Assembly (NCBI RefSeq): GCF_000178835.2
Contig: NC_015275.1
Location: 1,447,001-1,511,000, forward strand
Source: Cellulosilyticum lentocellum DSM 5427
GTDB lineage: Bacteria > Bacillota > Clostridia > Lachnospirales > Cellulosilyticaceae
Direction of reading: 5' to 3'
DNA: 64,000 nucleotides
Position 1 is the first letter of the stretch. Each line of letters starts with the position of its first letter. The translations under genes and the position numbers were made by a program. A model generated the notes under the pieces. The model saw only the letters and a program-made list of their open reading frames with translations, was not told the origin of the DNA and made no database searches. Positions 26,653 to 35,181 of this stretch are shown piece by piece.

Positions 26653-27894
26653 ATGAAGCAAAAACAACATGAAGATCATGATTTTTCATTAGGAGTAGTA
26701 TCAGCAAGTCATAAGAAAGGTTTTCTAGCCATGTTAGTGGTCATGCTAGGGTTTACCTTTTTCTCAGCAAGTATGCTAAGTGGTGGTACATTAGGAACAA
26801 GTATGGACTTAAAGCAGTTCTTTGTAGCCGTATTTATTGGAAATGTCATCTTATGTAGTTATACAGGATTACTGGCTTACATTGCAGGAGACACAGGTTT
26901 ATCAACTCACCTATTAGCACGTTATTCCTTTGGTGAAAAAGGGTCTTACTTAGTATCCTTTTTATTAGGTGCCACACAAATTGGGTGGTTTGGTGTAGGT
27001 GTTGCCATGTTTGCTATTCCAGTTTCTAAAGTAACAGGGGTTAGTGTAGGGGTATTAGTAGCCATAGCAGGTCTTTTAATGACAGCAACAGCTTACTTCG
27101 GGATGAAATCCCTGATGATATTAAGTGCGATTGCAGTACCAGCCATTGCCATTTTAGGTTCTACATCAGTAGGAATGGCTATTAATAGTGTGGGAGGAAT
27201 AAGTGGGCTTGCCGCTATTACCCCAGAAGAATCTATGACAATGAGTGCGGCTGTAGCAGTAGTAGTAGGGTCCTTCATTAGTGGAGGAACTTTAACACCA
27301 GATTTCACACGTTTTGCAAAAAGTAAACGCATTGGTGTAAGTACCACAGTCATTGCCTTCTTAGTAGGAAATACATTAATGTTTATCTTTGGTGCTATTG
27401 GTGCCATGGTAACAGGAGAAGCAGACATTTCAGAAGTCATGTTTCTTCAAGGGCTGATCGTACCAGCTATTATTGTACTAGGGCTTAATATATGGACAAC
27501 CAATGATAATGCTTTATATGCTTCAGGGCTTGGCTTTTCAAATATTACAAAACAACCTAAAAGCAAACTAGTGATTATTAATGGGATAGTAGGAACACTA
27601 CTTGCGGTAATTCTTTATAACAACTTTATGAGCTGGCTCAACTTACTCAATACCTTTATGCCAAGTATTGGTGGGGTAATCATTGCAGACTACTTTATTA
27701 TCAATAAAGGCAAATATGAAGCTTTTGAAAAAGCAAGCTTTAAAGGTGTTAATATGATTGGAATCATAGCATGGGCATTAGGTGTACTGGCAGCACATTT
27801 CTTACCAGGTATTACCCCTATTAATGCAGTCGTAACATCTGTAATCAGTTACGCTATGCTCACAGTGGTTTTTAGCAATCGAAAAGAAAAATAG
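26653..27894 (+). CDS. codB: cytosine permease (NCS1 family)
   Basis: 413 aa with about twelve membrane helices; NCS1 features such as GWFGVGVAMFAIP, GGTLTPDFTRFAKSK and WTTNDNALYASGL are typical of CodB. Imports cytosine with a cation. The frame continues to 26626, inside the attenuator terminator tail, but AAGGAGA six bases before the ATG at 26653 marks the start. First gene of the PyrR-controlled codBA unit. Confidence 0.95.
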   Translation: MKQKQHEDHDFSLGVVSASHKKGFLAMLVVMLGFTFFSASMLSGGTLGTSMDLKQFFVAVFIGNVILCSYTGLLAYIAGDTGLSTHLLARYSFGEKGSYLVSFLLGATQIGWFGVGVAMFAIPVSKVTGVSVGVLVAIAGLLMTATAYFGMKSLMILSAIAVPAIAILGSTSVGMAINSVGGISGLAAITPEESMTMSAAVAVVVGSFISGGTLTPDFTRFAKSKRIGVSTTVIAFLVGNTLMFIFGAIGAMVTGEADISEVMFLQGLIVPAIIVLGLNIWTTNDNALYASGLGFSNITKQPKSKLVIINGIVGTLLAVILYNNFMSWLNLLNTFMPSIGGVIIADYFIINKGKYEAFEKASFKGVNMIGIIAWALGVLAAHFLPGITPINAVVTSVISYAMLTVVFSNRKEK

Positions 27895-27895
27895 A

Positions 27896-27954
27896 GGATA
27901 TAAGTGAAGCGAGGTACCAAGGAACGCAAAGAGTACTTCGCTTTACTTATATCC
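27896..27954 (+). terminator. 22-bp hairpin between codB and codA
   Basis: Arms 27896-27917 and 27933-27954 pair along their whole length with two non-Watson-Crick positions. No T-tract follows, so it may be a partial terminator or an RNA-stability element setting the codB:codA ratio. Confidence 0.55.
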
Positions 27955-28051
27955 TAAATAGTATAGGGATGAAGGATAAGAGGAAAATAAATAGTAGTAA
28001 GTTCTTTAGGAAATGAATCAGTCAATTAATAAATAGATAAGGAGAAACGAT

Positions 28052-29317
28052 GTGATTATTAAAAATGCGAAATTAGAAGATAAGGCTCAGTTAGTAGATA
28101 TTAAAATTGAAAATGGGTGCTTTACTGAAATTGCTCCTATGATAGAAGCAGGAGAGCATGAAGAAATTATTGATGCTAAGGGATGGCTTGTAGTACCACC
28201 CTTTGTAGAACCACATATTCACTTAGATACAACCTTGACAGCAGGTGAGCCAAGATGGAATGAAAGCGGGACACTTTTTGAAGGTATTCAATGTTGGTCA
28301 GAGCGAAAAGAAGCTTTAAATAAAGAAGACGTTAAAAATAGAGCAAGACAAGCCATTAAATGGCAAGTGGCTAATGGGATTCAGTTTATCCGTACCCATG
28401 TAGATACAACAGATCCAGAATTAACAGCCATTAAAGCTTTAGTAGAACTAAGAGAAGAGCTAAAAGACTTTGTAACCTTGCAAATCGTTGCCTTCCCACA
28501 AGAAGGAATTTTATCTTATCCTAATGGATTAGAGCTATTAGAAGAAGCTTTAAAATTAGGGGCAGATGTTATTGGCGCCATTCCACACTTTGAATTTACT
28601 AGAGAATACGGGGTAGCCTCTATTGAGAAAATCTTTGAGCTAGCGAAAAAATATGATGTTTTAATTGATGTACATTGTGATGAAATTGATGATGAACAAT
28701 CACGTTTTATTGAAGTAGTTGCTACTAAAGCTTATGAAAATCAAATGGGACATAAAGTAACAGCAAGCCATACAACAGCCATGCATTCTTATAATGGAGC
28801 ATATGCTTATAAGCTGTTTAGACTGCTTAAAATGTCAGGCATTAATTTCGTAGCTAATCCACTGGTGAATATTCACTTACAAGGACGTTTTGACACTTAT
28901 CCAAAACGTCGTGGGATTACGAGAGTGAAAGAAATGCTAGAAGCAGATATTAATGTATGCTTTGGTCATGATGATATCTTTGACCCATGGTATCCATTAG
29001 GGACAGGCAATATGCTTCAAGTGCTTCATATGGGCTTACATGTCTGCCAAATCATGGGCTATGGCCAAATTAATGAAAGCCTTAAGCTTATCGGAAAAAA
29101 TAGTGCAAAAGCATTAAATATTCAAAACCAATATGGCATTGAAGTGGGTAAACCAGCCAACCTCATTATTCTTCCAGCAGAGAATGGGTATGATGCCGTA
29201 AGAAGACAAGTACCAGTTGCGTATTCTATAAGAAAAGGAAAGGTTATTGCTCAAACACAGATTAGTGAAACGACTGTTTATTTAGAGAAAGAAGAAGTGG
29301 TTGATTTTAAGAAATAG
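28052..29317 (+). CDS. codA: cytosine deaminase
   Basis: 421 aa amidohydrolase. Metal ligands His55 and His57 ([12 protein letters not shown]), the [11 protein letters not shown] motif, and [13 protein letters not shown] near residue 305 match CodA. It converts cytosine to uracil plus ammonia, feeding pyrimidine salvage. GTG start after AAGGAGA; the nearby ATG is followed at once by TGA. Co-regulated with codB. Confidence 0.95.
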   Translation: MIIKNAKLEDKAQLVDIKIENGCFTEIAPMIEAGEHEEIIDAKGWLVVPPFVEPHIHLDTTLTAGEPRWNESGTLFEGIQCWSERKEALNKEDVKNRARQAIKWQVANGIQFIRTHVDTTDPELTAIKALVELREELKDFVTLQIVAFPQEGILSYPNGLELLEEALKLGADVIGAIPHFEFTREYGVASIEKIFELAKKYDVLIDVHCDEIDDEQSRFIEVVATKAYENQMGHKVTASHTTAMHSYNGAYAYKLFRLLKMSGINFVANPLVNIHLQGRFDTYPKRRGITRVKEMLEADINVCFGHDDIFDPWYPLGTGNMLQVLHMGLHVCQIMGYGQINESLKLIGKNSAKALNIQNQYGIEVGKPANLIILPAENGYDAVRRQVPVAYSIRKGKVIAQTQISETTVYLEKEEVVDFKK

Positions 29318-29334
29318 AAAAGACGGTTTTATAA

Positions 29335-29363
29335 TTGAAATTATTTTATCAGTAGAATATAAT
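29335..29363 (+). promoter_or_regulatory. promoter of the DUF1292 gene
   Basis: TTGAAA at 29335-29340, 17-bp spacer, TATAAT at 29358-29363. Confidence 0.65.
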
Positions 29364-29403
29364 GTTACTTAAAGATTAGCGTGCAATAATAGGAGACGAT
29401 GTA

Positions 29404-29649
29404 ATGAATGAATATGAAGTAATCAGTATTCCTGTATCAGATGGAACGGAGAGAGAGTTTGCAATTATGGATACCTTTGAGGTGAGACGTAAAACGTATA
29501 TGGCGGTATCTTTAGTTGAAGAGGATGAAATTAAAGAAGGCGTATATATTTATCGTTATTATAATGCTGAAGATGGAGACGTGATTATAGAAGAGATTGC
29601 AGAACCTGATGAATACAGTAAAGCAGTAGCAGCATATGAAAAGAGATAG
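29404..29649 (+). CDS. DUF1292 family protein
   Basis: 81 aa. Compact beta-rich acidic protein; EFAIMDTFEVRRKTYMAVSL and IYRYYNAEDGDVIIEEI fit the DUF1292 pattern found across Firmicutes, often near alaS/yrrK-type genes. Function unknown, cytoplasmic. Own promoter and terminator. Confidence 0.85.
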   Translation: MNEYEVISIPVSDGTEREFAIMDTFEVRRKTYMAVSLVEEDEIKEGVYIYRYYNAEDGDVIIEEIAEPDEYSKAVAAYEKR

Positions 29650-29654
29650 TTGAT

Positions 29655-29694
29655 AAAGAACTGGTGCACTAAAATAAGTGCCCAGTTCTTTTTT
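29655..29694 (+). terminator. DUF1292 terminator
   Basis: AAAGAACTGG.GCACT pairs with AGTGCCCAGTTCTTT, ending in six T. Confidence 0.85.
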
Positions 29695-29725
29695 ACACCC
29701 GGTAGGAGTACAATCTACCGGGTGT
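29695..29725. terminator. GC-rich hairpin
   Basis: ACACCCGGTAG (29695-29705) and CTACCGGGTGT (29715-29725) form a perfect 11-bp stem, immediately after the DUF1292 terminator and before the end of the minus-strand DUF1846 gene. ACCCGGTAGGAGT also occurs at about 7920. Confidence 0.5.
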
Positions 29726-29742
29726 AAGTAATGGAGAAAGCA

Positions 29743-31215
29743 TTATAGAGGTTTGTTCTTATAAACTGCTTCAGTGGTAAACTCAATGCCAAGCTTCTTG
29801 AAAGTCTTCATATCAACAGGAGATAAGACTACAGTAGCGTGGAGCTGACAGCCAGCTAGTTTTGGAAGTTGCTCTAATGCTAATTTGGCATTTGAATCAG
29901 TGGCAGCACACATAGAAAGTGCAATTAGAACCTCGTCTGTATGTAAGAGGGGATTTTTACTACCTAAATAATGCGTTTTTAGGGTTTGAATGGGCTCTAT
30001 AAAGTCAGGGGAGATAAGATGAATGGCATCATCAATGCCTCCGAGTACCTTAACTGCATTTAATAAAGCAGCAGAAGAAGCACCGAGAAGATCACCAGTC
30101 TTGCCAGTGACAATGCTGCCGTCTTGAAGCTCTAGGGCTATAGCAGGAGCTCCAGTTTCAGCAGCTAATGCATTAGCAACAGGTACAACCAACCTAGCAT
30201 CAGTAGTGATTTTAGCTCGTTTCATCAATAGTTCGATTTTGTATACTTCCTCTTTGGTAGCTTCACCTTTGATTAAGCGGTTCATAGACTGGTAATAACG
30301 ACGGATGATTTCTTGGTGAGAAGCCTCTTGACATACCTCATCATCGATAATACAGTTGCCGGCCATATTGACCCCCATATCTGTTGGAGACGCATATGGG
30401 CAACTGCCATAAATACCTTCAAACATGGCTGCTAGTACAGGATAAATTTCAACATCGCGGTTGTAGTTTACTGTAGTTATGCCATAGGCTTCTAAGTGGA
30501 AAGGATCAATCATGTTGACATCATTAAGGTCCGCTGTGGCTGCTTCATAAGCTAAATTTACAGGATGCTTTAGAGGAAGATTCCAAACTGGAAAAGTCTC
30601 AAATTTAGCATATCCAGCTTTTAGACCACGTTTATTTTCATGATACAATTGAGAAAGGCAAGTAGCCATCTTACCACTACCTGGTCCTGGTGCAGTAACA
30701 ATGACTAATGGACGAGTTGTTTCTACATAATCATTTTTGCCATAGCCTTCATCACTGATGATGTGAGATACATTGTTAGGATAACCTTCTATAGAATAGT
30801 GATGATATACCCTGATATCCATGTTTTCTAATTTGTATTGAAACATATTTATAGAGGCCTGTCCCGTGTAACGTGTAATCACTACACTACTAACATATAG
30901 ACCCTTTTCTCTGTAGACTTGAATAAGACGTAGAACGTCTTGGTCGTAGGGAATACCTAGATCATGTCTTACTTTATTATTTTCGATATCGGCGGCATTG
31001 ATAGAAATGATGATTTCTGCATGATCCGATAGTTGCATAAGCATCTGAAGTTTGCTATCAGGAGCAAAGCCCGGAAGTACACGTGATGCGTGATAGTCAT
31101 CAAACAACTTCCCCCCAAACTCTAGATATAGTTTGTCACCAAATTGACTAATACGCTCGCGAATGTGTTCAGATTGCATAGTTAGGTACCGATGATTATC
31201 AAATCCAATTTTCAT
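29743..31215 (-). CDS. DUF1846 family protein
   Basis: 490 aa, full family length. The opening GFDNHRYLTMQSEHIRERI and the internal VTAPGPGSGKMATCLSQLYHE (P-loop-like glycine stretch) are characteristic. Large conserved cytoplasmic protein in Firmicutes; structures exist but no established function. Monocistronic on the minus strand. Confidence 0.92.
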   Translation of the reverse strand: MKIGFDNHRYLTMQSEHIRERISQFGDKLYLEFGGKLFDDYHASRVLPGFAPDSKLQMLMQLSDHAEIIISINAADIENNKVRHDLGIPYDQDVLRLIQVYREKGLYVSSVVITRYTGQASINMFQYKLENMDIRVYHHYSIEGYPNNVSHIISDEGYGKNDYVETTRPLVIVTAPGPGSGKMATCLSQLYHENKRGLKAGYAKFETFPVWNLPLKHPVNLAYEAATADLNDVNMIDPFHLEAYGITTVNYNRDVEIYPVLAAMFEGIYGSCPYASPTDMGVNMAGNCIIDDEVCQEASHQEIIRRYYQSMNRLIKGEATKEEVYKIELLMKRAKITTDARLVVPVANALAAETGAPAIALELQDGSIVTGKTGDLLGASSAALLNAVKVLGGIDDAIHLISPDFIEPIQTLKTHYLGSKNPLLHTDEVLIALSMCAATDSNAKLALEQLPKLAGCQLHATVVLSPVDMKTFKKLGIEFTTEAVYKNKPL

Positions 31216-31767
31216 TTTTTAATTTCCTTTTTGTATAAAATTTGTATGTTATCTAGAAGACCTTTAATAGTTGCTTCATATAGATAAGTTAAACATATAT
31301 AGTGGAGAATTGTCAAAGTACTCTTTAAAATGGCGTCTATAATAAAACATTTTATTAATAAACCTGAAAACCATTACTTTTCTAATATCAATTTACTTCT
31401 CTTTAGGTATAATGGGAGACGAAAGAACATACGATTATGCTATCGCCCTTAGTGTAGTAACAACAAGCAATTGTTAGAGGGGGTCCTAAACCGTGTATCA
31501 TATAAAGAATTTAAAATATTGAAGAACAGAAAGTCTCTCAAGGTATTGATATACAATAATTTGAGTGGATTGTATTAGTGAGAAAATAGGAGGCGTTTTT
31601 AGGTAGTATTAGGGGCTTCAAGTAGTAGGCGTCACTACAATGTCATAAGATTTAGCTTAACGTTGGTCTGACAAAAGTAAAAAGGCGGATTAGAAATGAA
31701 TAGTTAACAACAACTAGGTTCATATTGTATAATAAAGCTAAATAACAAAATACGAGGAGGAATAGAT
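31216..31767. other. 552-bp intergenic region
   Basis: No convincing reading frame or recognised RNA. A TATAAT at about 31408 is isolated. At the right end TTAACA (31704-31709) and TATAAT (31728-31733), 18-bp spacer, form a likely promoter for the toxin-antitoxin pair. The remainder may be decayed sequence. Confidence 0.5.
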
Positions 31768-31941
31768 ATGACACTTGCTCAAAAGTTAGTCAATGAATTC
31801 GAAGCATTAACGGACAATCAGAAGCTGGAAGTAATAGATTTTGTAGAGTTTTTAAAACAAAAAAATCAGAAAACCATAGAAAGCCTTATGGACGAAGTTA
31901 TATTAGAAAATGAAGAAGCACTAAAGGAGCTTGCTAAATAG
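31768..31941 (+). CDS. antitoxin of a Doc-type toxin-antitoxin pair
   Basis: 57 aa, MTLAQKLVNEFEALTDNQKL at the start and an acidic helical tail with LMDEVILENEEALKELAK. ACGAGGAGG precedes the ATG. Its last base is the first base of the toxin start (TAGTG), which is typical translational coupling. Assigned as antitoxin from size, charge and position; it resembles small DUF2281-like antitoxins. Confidence 0.7.
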   Translation: MTLAQKLVNEFEALTDNQKLEVIDFVEFLKQKNQKTIESLMDEVILENEEALKELAK

Positions 31942-32318
31942 TGAAAAATATAGAATTTGAGCAATTAGTATTGTTCCATGAAAAAATAGTAGCAAAAACG
32001 GGTGGGGGTAGTGGTGTTAGAGATGAAGGCCTCCTTAAAAGTGCTTTATGTAGAGGGAGTATGACATTTGGGGGAATGGACCTATATACACCAGATGAAA
32101 GGAAAATAGCAGCAATAACTCATAGTCTTATTTGTAATCACGGATTTTTAGATGGGAATAAACGTATTGGTGTTGCTGTAATGAGTTTACTTTGTAAGAT
32201 GAATAGCATTGTTTTAGTATATACACAACAAGAGCTTATAGCGTTAGGGTTAGCTATAGCGAATGGAAATAAAAATGAGGAAGAGATATTTGAGTGGATT
32301 GTAAGTCATAAAAATTAA
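31941..32318 (+). CDS. Fic/Doc-family toxin (death-on-curing)
   Basis: 125 aa with a GTG start. The Fic motif HGFLDGNKRIGVA is at residues 67-79 (His67, Asp71), and the N-terminal VRDEGLLKSALCRG fits Doc. Doc enzymes phosphorylate EF-Tu and block translation. The paired antitoxin supports a type II module, possibly stabilising this accessory region. Confidence 0.88.
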   Translation: MKNIEFEQLVLFHEKIVAKTGGGSGVRDEGLLKSALCRGSMTFGGMDLYTPDERKIAAITHSLICNHGFLDGNKRIGVAVMSLLCKMNSIVLVYTQQELIALGLAIANGNKNEEEIFEWIVSHKN

Positions 32319-32350
32319 ATGAGATGATATAAGACAAGGGAGGTGAGGAT

Positions 32351-32917
32351 ATGCCATTAGCAGAACAAAAAAGAGTATATACCTATAGAGACTATCTGAA
32401 TTGGGATGGAGACAAAAGGATTGAAATCTTAGATGGTAGACTTTATATGCAAGCAGCACCCTCTAGGAGACATCAAGAAATACTATCAGAGCTTCATAGA
32501 CAGATTGCAAACTATCTAGTGGGCAAAAATTGTAAGGTGTACCCTGCACCTTTTGAAGTTCGCCTTGAAACCATAGAAATATCTGAGCAGATTATCAATG
32601 TATTTGAGCCAGATTTAAGCATTATTTGTGACAAAAATAAATTAGATGATAGAGGATGTAAAGGTGCACCAGATTGGATTATAGAAATCACCTCACCATC
32701 TACAGCGAGAGTTGATAAGATTAAGAAATTTAATAAATATGAAGAAGCTGGGGTAAAAGAGTATTGGATTATTGAACCAGAAGAAAACATCGTAAGCGTA
32801 TTTACATTAGGTGATAACAAACGTTATGGCAGGCCGGAGATGTATGCAGGAGATGAAAAAGTTATTGTAAAAACACTAGAAAGCTTAGAAATTGACTTAG
32901 AAACAGTATTTTCCTAG
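32351..32917 (+). CDS. Uma2-family (DUF820) putative endonuclease
   Basis: 188 aa. PD-(D/E)xK nuclease-like fold of the Uma2 family: FEPDLSIICDKNKLDDRGCKGAPDWIIEITSPST supplies the Asp and ExK-like residues, followed by KYEEAGVKEYWIIEP. Function not established; common next to defence and TA genes. AGGGAGGTG precedes the ATG. Confidence 0.88.
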   Translation: MPLAEQKRVYTYRDYLNWDGDKRIEILDGRLYMQAAPSRRHQEILSELHRQIANYLVGKNCKVYPAPFEVRLETIEISEQIINVFEPDLSIICDKNKLDDRGCKGAPDWIIEITSPSTARVDKIKKFNKYEEAGVKEYWIIEPEENIVSVFTLGDNKRYGRPEMYAGDEKVIVKTLESLEIDLETVFS

Positions 32918-33139
32918 AGAAGAGAAAAAATACTTATAAGACAAAAAGGGAGGCAGCCATATCCTTTTGAGTCTAAATCTATAACTGGTAAGATAAGATA
33001 AACCAAAGCCTAGAAGGAAAGTCATGGTGGTAATCTAAAGAAAAAGAGAATGACAGCCTTATAGTTAAGGTGATTCTTGCAGGACATGGTGCAAAATTCT
33101 TTTAGAAATAGGTGCAGGGGAGATTTACATAAAATAACA

Positions 33140-33168
33140 TTGACAAAAATAGCTTTTAAGGATAGATT
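33140..33168 (+). promoter_or_regulatory. mgtE leader promoter
   Basis: TTGACA at 33140-33145, 17-bp spacer, TAGATT at 33163-33168. Start would fall near 33175, at the edge of the M-box. Confidence 0.65.
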
Positions 33169-33179
33169 AGAAGAGAATT

Positions 33180-33345
33180 GAATAGTCCGGTAGATAAGGT
33201 TACCACAGGGATAAGGATTGCTGCCGCGAAATAGTGGAGACACTATTAGTTGGTTAGCAGGCTATGTCGAATCCAAGGCATAATCTAATGCAATTTCAAG
33301 ATGACTCCAGTCATTGCGCCCTGTGAAGCTAAAGTTTGAACGGTA
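33180..33345 (+). ncRNA. M-box (ykoK) magnesium riboswitch
   Basis: Conserved blocks occur in M-box order: GATAAGGTTACC, GCTGCC, GAAATAGTGGAGACAC, TTAGCAGG, TCGAATCCAAGG, TAATGCA, then CTGTGAAGCTAAAG. CACAGGG (33204-33210) pairs with CCCTGTG (33319-33325) to close the core. Mg2+ binding to M-boxes exposes a terminator, which here follows at 33392, and the downstream gene is a Mg2+ transporter. Confidence 0.82.
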
Positions 33346-33391
33346 GTATAGTAGAATTAGACTCTATTATAAAGTGATGATTGATATAGAT

Positions 33392-33426
33392 CCACGCCAG
33401 TGTTCATGCTTTGGCGTGGTTTTTTA
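33392..33426 (+). terminator. M-box expression-platform terminator
   Basis: CCACGCCA (33392-33399) with TGGCGTGG (33412-33419) and then seven T (33420-33426 less one). Strong intrinsic terminator placed between riboswitch and mgtE. Confidence 0.85.
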
Positions 33427-33464
33427 TTTGCCAAAATAAAAGTGATAAAAGAGAGGTGAGGAGA

Positions 33465-33560
33465 ATGGATGGTGAATGTAGTGGGCAGGGCATAAATCGG
33501 AATAGGAAAAAGAAGAGATTCTATGTGGCTAAGAAACCATCCGTTCTTTGGCCGATATAG
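33465..33560 (+). CDS. possible 31-aa leader peptide
   Basis: MDGECSGQGINRNRKKKRFY..., preceded by GAGGTGAGGAGA. It overlaps the next small frame in another phase. May be a leader peptide of mgtE or chance. Confidence 0.3.
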   Translation: MDGECSGQGINRNRKKKRFYVAKKPSVLWPI

Positions 33561-33627
33561 AAGAATTAATATTTTTTATGAAGAACATGTCTTGCGCTTA
33601 CAGGATGAATATAAATTCAAAGTGTAA
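33523..33627 (+). CDS. possible 34-aa small protein before mgtE
   Basis: MWLRNHPFFGRYRRINIFYE... ends 15 bases before the mgtE start. Aromatic- and arginine-rich. Ribosome site weak (AGAAGAGA). Could be a translational leader; unknown. Confidence 0.35.
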   Translation: MWLRNHPFFGRYRRINIFYEEHVLRLQDEYKFKV

Positions 33628-33642
33628 AGAGGAGGACAAAAA

Positions 33643-34974
33643 ATGAATAAAGAAATCATTTTACAATTAATCAATCAAAAGGATTTTTCTACTTTAAAAG
33701 AGCAGCTTCATGAGATGAATCCTGTAGACTTAGCAACGCTTTTAGAAGCATTAGAGGAAAGACAATTACTTATTACTTTTAGATTACTTAATAAAGAAGC
33801 AGCAGCAGAAACTTTTTCTTATATGAATAGTTTAACGAGAAAATTGCTTATTGAGGGTCTTACAGATCAGGAACTTAAAGAAGTAATGGATGAAATGTTC
33901 TTAGATGATACAGTAGACATTATTGAAGAAATGCCGGCAAATGTGGTAAAACGTATTTTGAAAAATACAGATGAAGCAACTAGAAATAGTATTAATACCA
34001 TTCTAAACTATCCTAAAGATAGTGCTGGAAGCATGATGACTATTGAATATATTCATTTAAAAAAAGATATGTGTGTTTCAGAGGCAATTGAACGTATTCG
34101 TACAGAAGGAATAGACAAAGAAACGATTTATACATGTTATGTAACAGAAAACCGCAAGCTTATTGGCTTAGTATCAGTTAAAGATTTATTAATGTCAAAA
34201 GATGAAGATAAGGTTGGAGACATTATGGAGACCAATGTCATCTGGACTTATACCCATGAGGACCGAGAAAATGTGGCTAAGATGTTTGGAAAATATGACT
34301 TTTTAGCTATACCTGTAGTAGACACAGAGCAGTATCTGGTAGGAATTGTAACCGTTGATGATGCTATGGATGTTATAGAGGAAGAGACAACAGAAGATAT
34401 GACTAAGATGGCGGCTATGAGCCCTAGCGAAGAAAGCTATTTTGAAACTTCTGTATTAAATCATGCAAAACATCGTATTTTATGGCTTTTAGTGCTTATG
34501 CTATCTGCTACTATTACTGGTACCATTATTACCACATATGAAGGAGCCTTTTCCACTATTCCATTACTAGTTGCTTTTATTCCTATGTTGATGGATACAG
34601 GAGGCAATTGTGGGTCACAAAGCTCTACATTGATTATTCGTGGGTTAGCTTTGGATGAGATTAAGTTCAAGGATTTCTTTAAGGTTATTTTTAAAGAGTT
34701 TCGTATTTCATTAATAGTGAGTATGGTATTAGCCACTGTTAATGGACTTAGAATATTTTTAATGTATCGTGATTTAACATTAGCTATAGTCGTTGGATGT
34801 ACCTTAGTATGTACAATCGTTATGGCAAAAGTGATAGGATGCATCTTACCGCTTATCGCTAAAAAATGTAAGTTAGATCCAGCTATTATGGCAGCACCAT
34901 TAATTACAACCATTGTGGATACATGCTCTATTTTAGTGTATTTTAATATTGCTACGCTTTTCTTTAAATTATAG
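33643..34974 (+). CDS. mgtE: magnesium transporter MgtE
   Basis: 443 aa, the usual length. N-terminal superhelical domain (~1-130, LLEALEERQLLITFRLL), tandem CBS domains (~133-255), and five membrane helices from ~285 with PMLMDTGGNCGSQSSTLIIRGLA, the conserved MgtE pore segment. The cytoplasmic domains sense Mg2+ and close the pore. GAGGAGG site. Expression is further set by the upstream M-box. Confidence 0.96.
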   Translation: MNKEIILQLINQKDFSTLKEQLHEMNPVDLATLLEALEERQLLITFRLLNKEAAAETFSYMNSLTRKLLIEGLTDQELKEVMDEMFLDDTVDIIEEMPANVVKRILKNTDEATRNSINTILNYPKDSAGSMMTIEYIHLKKDMCVSEAIERIRTEGIDKETIYTCYVTENRKLIGLVSVKDLLMSKDEDKVGDIMETNVIWTYTHEDRENVAKMFGKYDFLAIPVVDTEQYLVGIVTVDDAMDVIEEETTEDMTKMAAMSPSEESYFETSVLNHAKHRILWLLVLMLSATITGTIITTYEGAFSTIPLLVAFIPMLMDTGGNCGSQSSTLIIRGLALDEIKFKDFFKVIFKEFRISLIVSMVLATVNGLRIFLMYRDLTLAIVVGCTLVCTIVMAKVIGCILPLIAKKCKLDPAIMAAPLITTIVDTCSILVYFNIATLFFKL

Positions 34975-34975
34975 G

Positions 34976-35022
34976 GATATAAAAAACAGCTATTTCACTT
35001 AGAATAGCTGTTTTTTATATCT
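34976..35022 (+). terminator. mgtE terminator
   Basis: Long stem GATATAAAAAACAGCTATT / AATAGCTGTTTTTTATATC around CACTTAG. T-rich descending arm; probably works in both directions. Confidence 0.8.
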
Positions 35023-35101
35023 TGATTTAGTGTAAGCAAAACATTTAGGCATAATTAACAAGGAAAACAGATAAAATATATAGATTAAAAAATTAAAAAA
35101 G

Positions 35102-35130
35102 TTGACAATATTTATTACTATATATATAAT
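35102..35130 (+). promoter_or_regulatory. promoter of the oligopeptide ABC operon
   Basis: Consensus TTGACA (35102-35107), 17-bp spacer, TATAAT (35125-35130). Confidence 0.85.
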
Positions 35131-35181
35131 TATAAAAAATTAAACATATAGTAATACTAGGAATTAAAAGGGGATGAAGTA

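Noticed and set aside
33022-33243. 73-codon minus-strand frame
   Set aside because: It runs antisense through the M-box and its promoter; no ribosome site and no recognisable protein.
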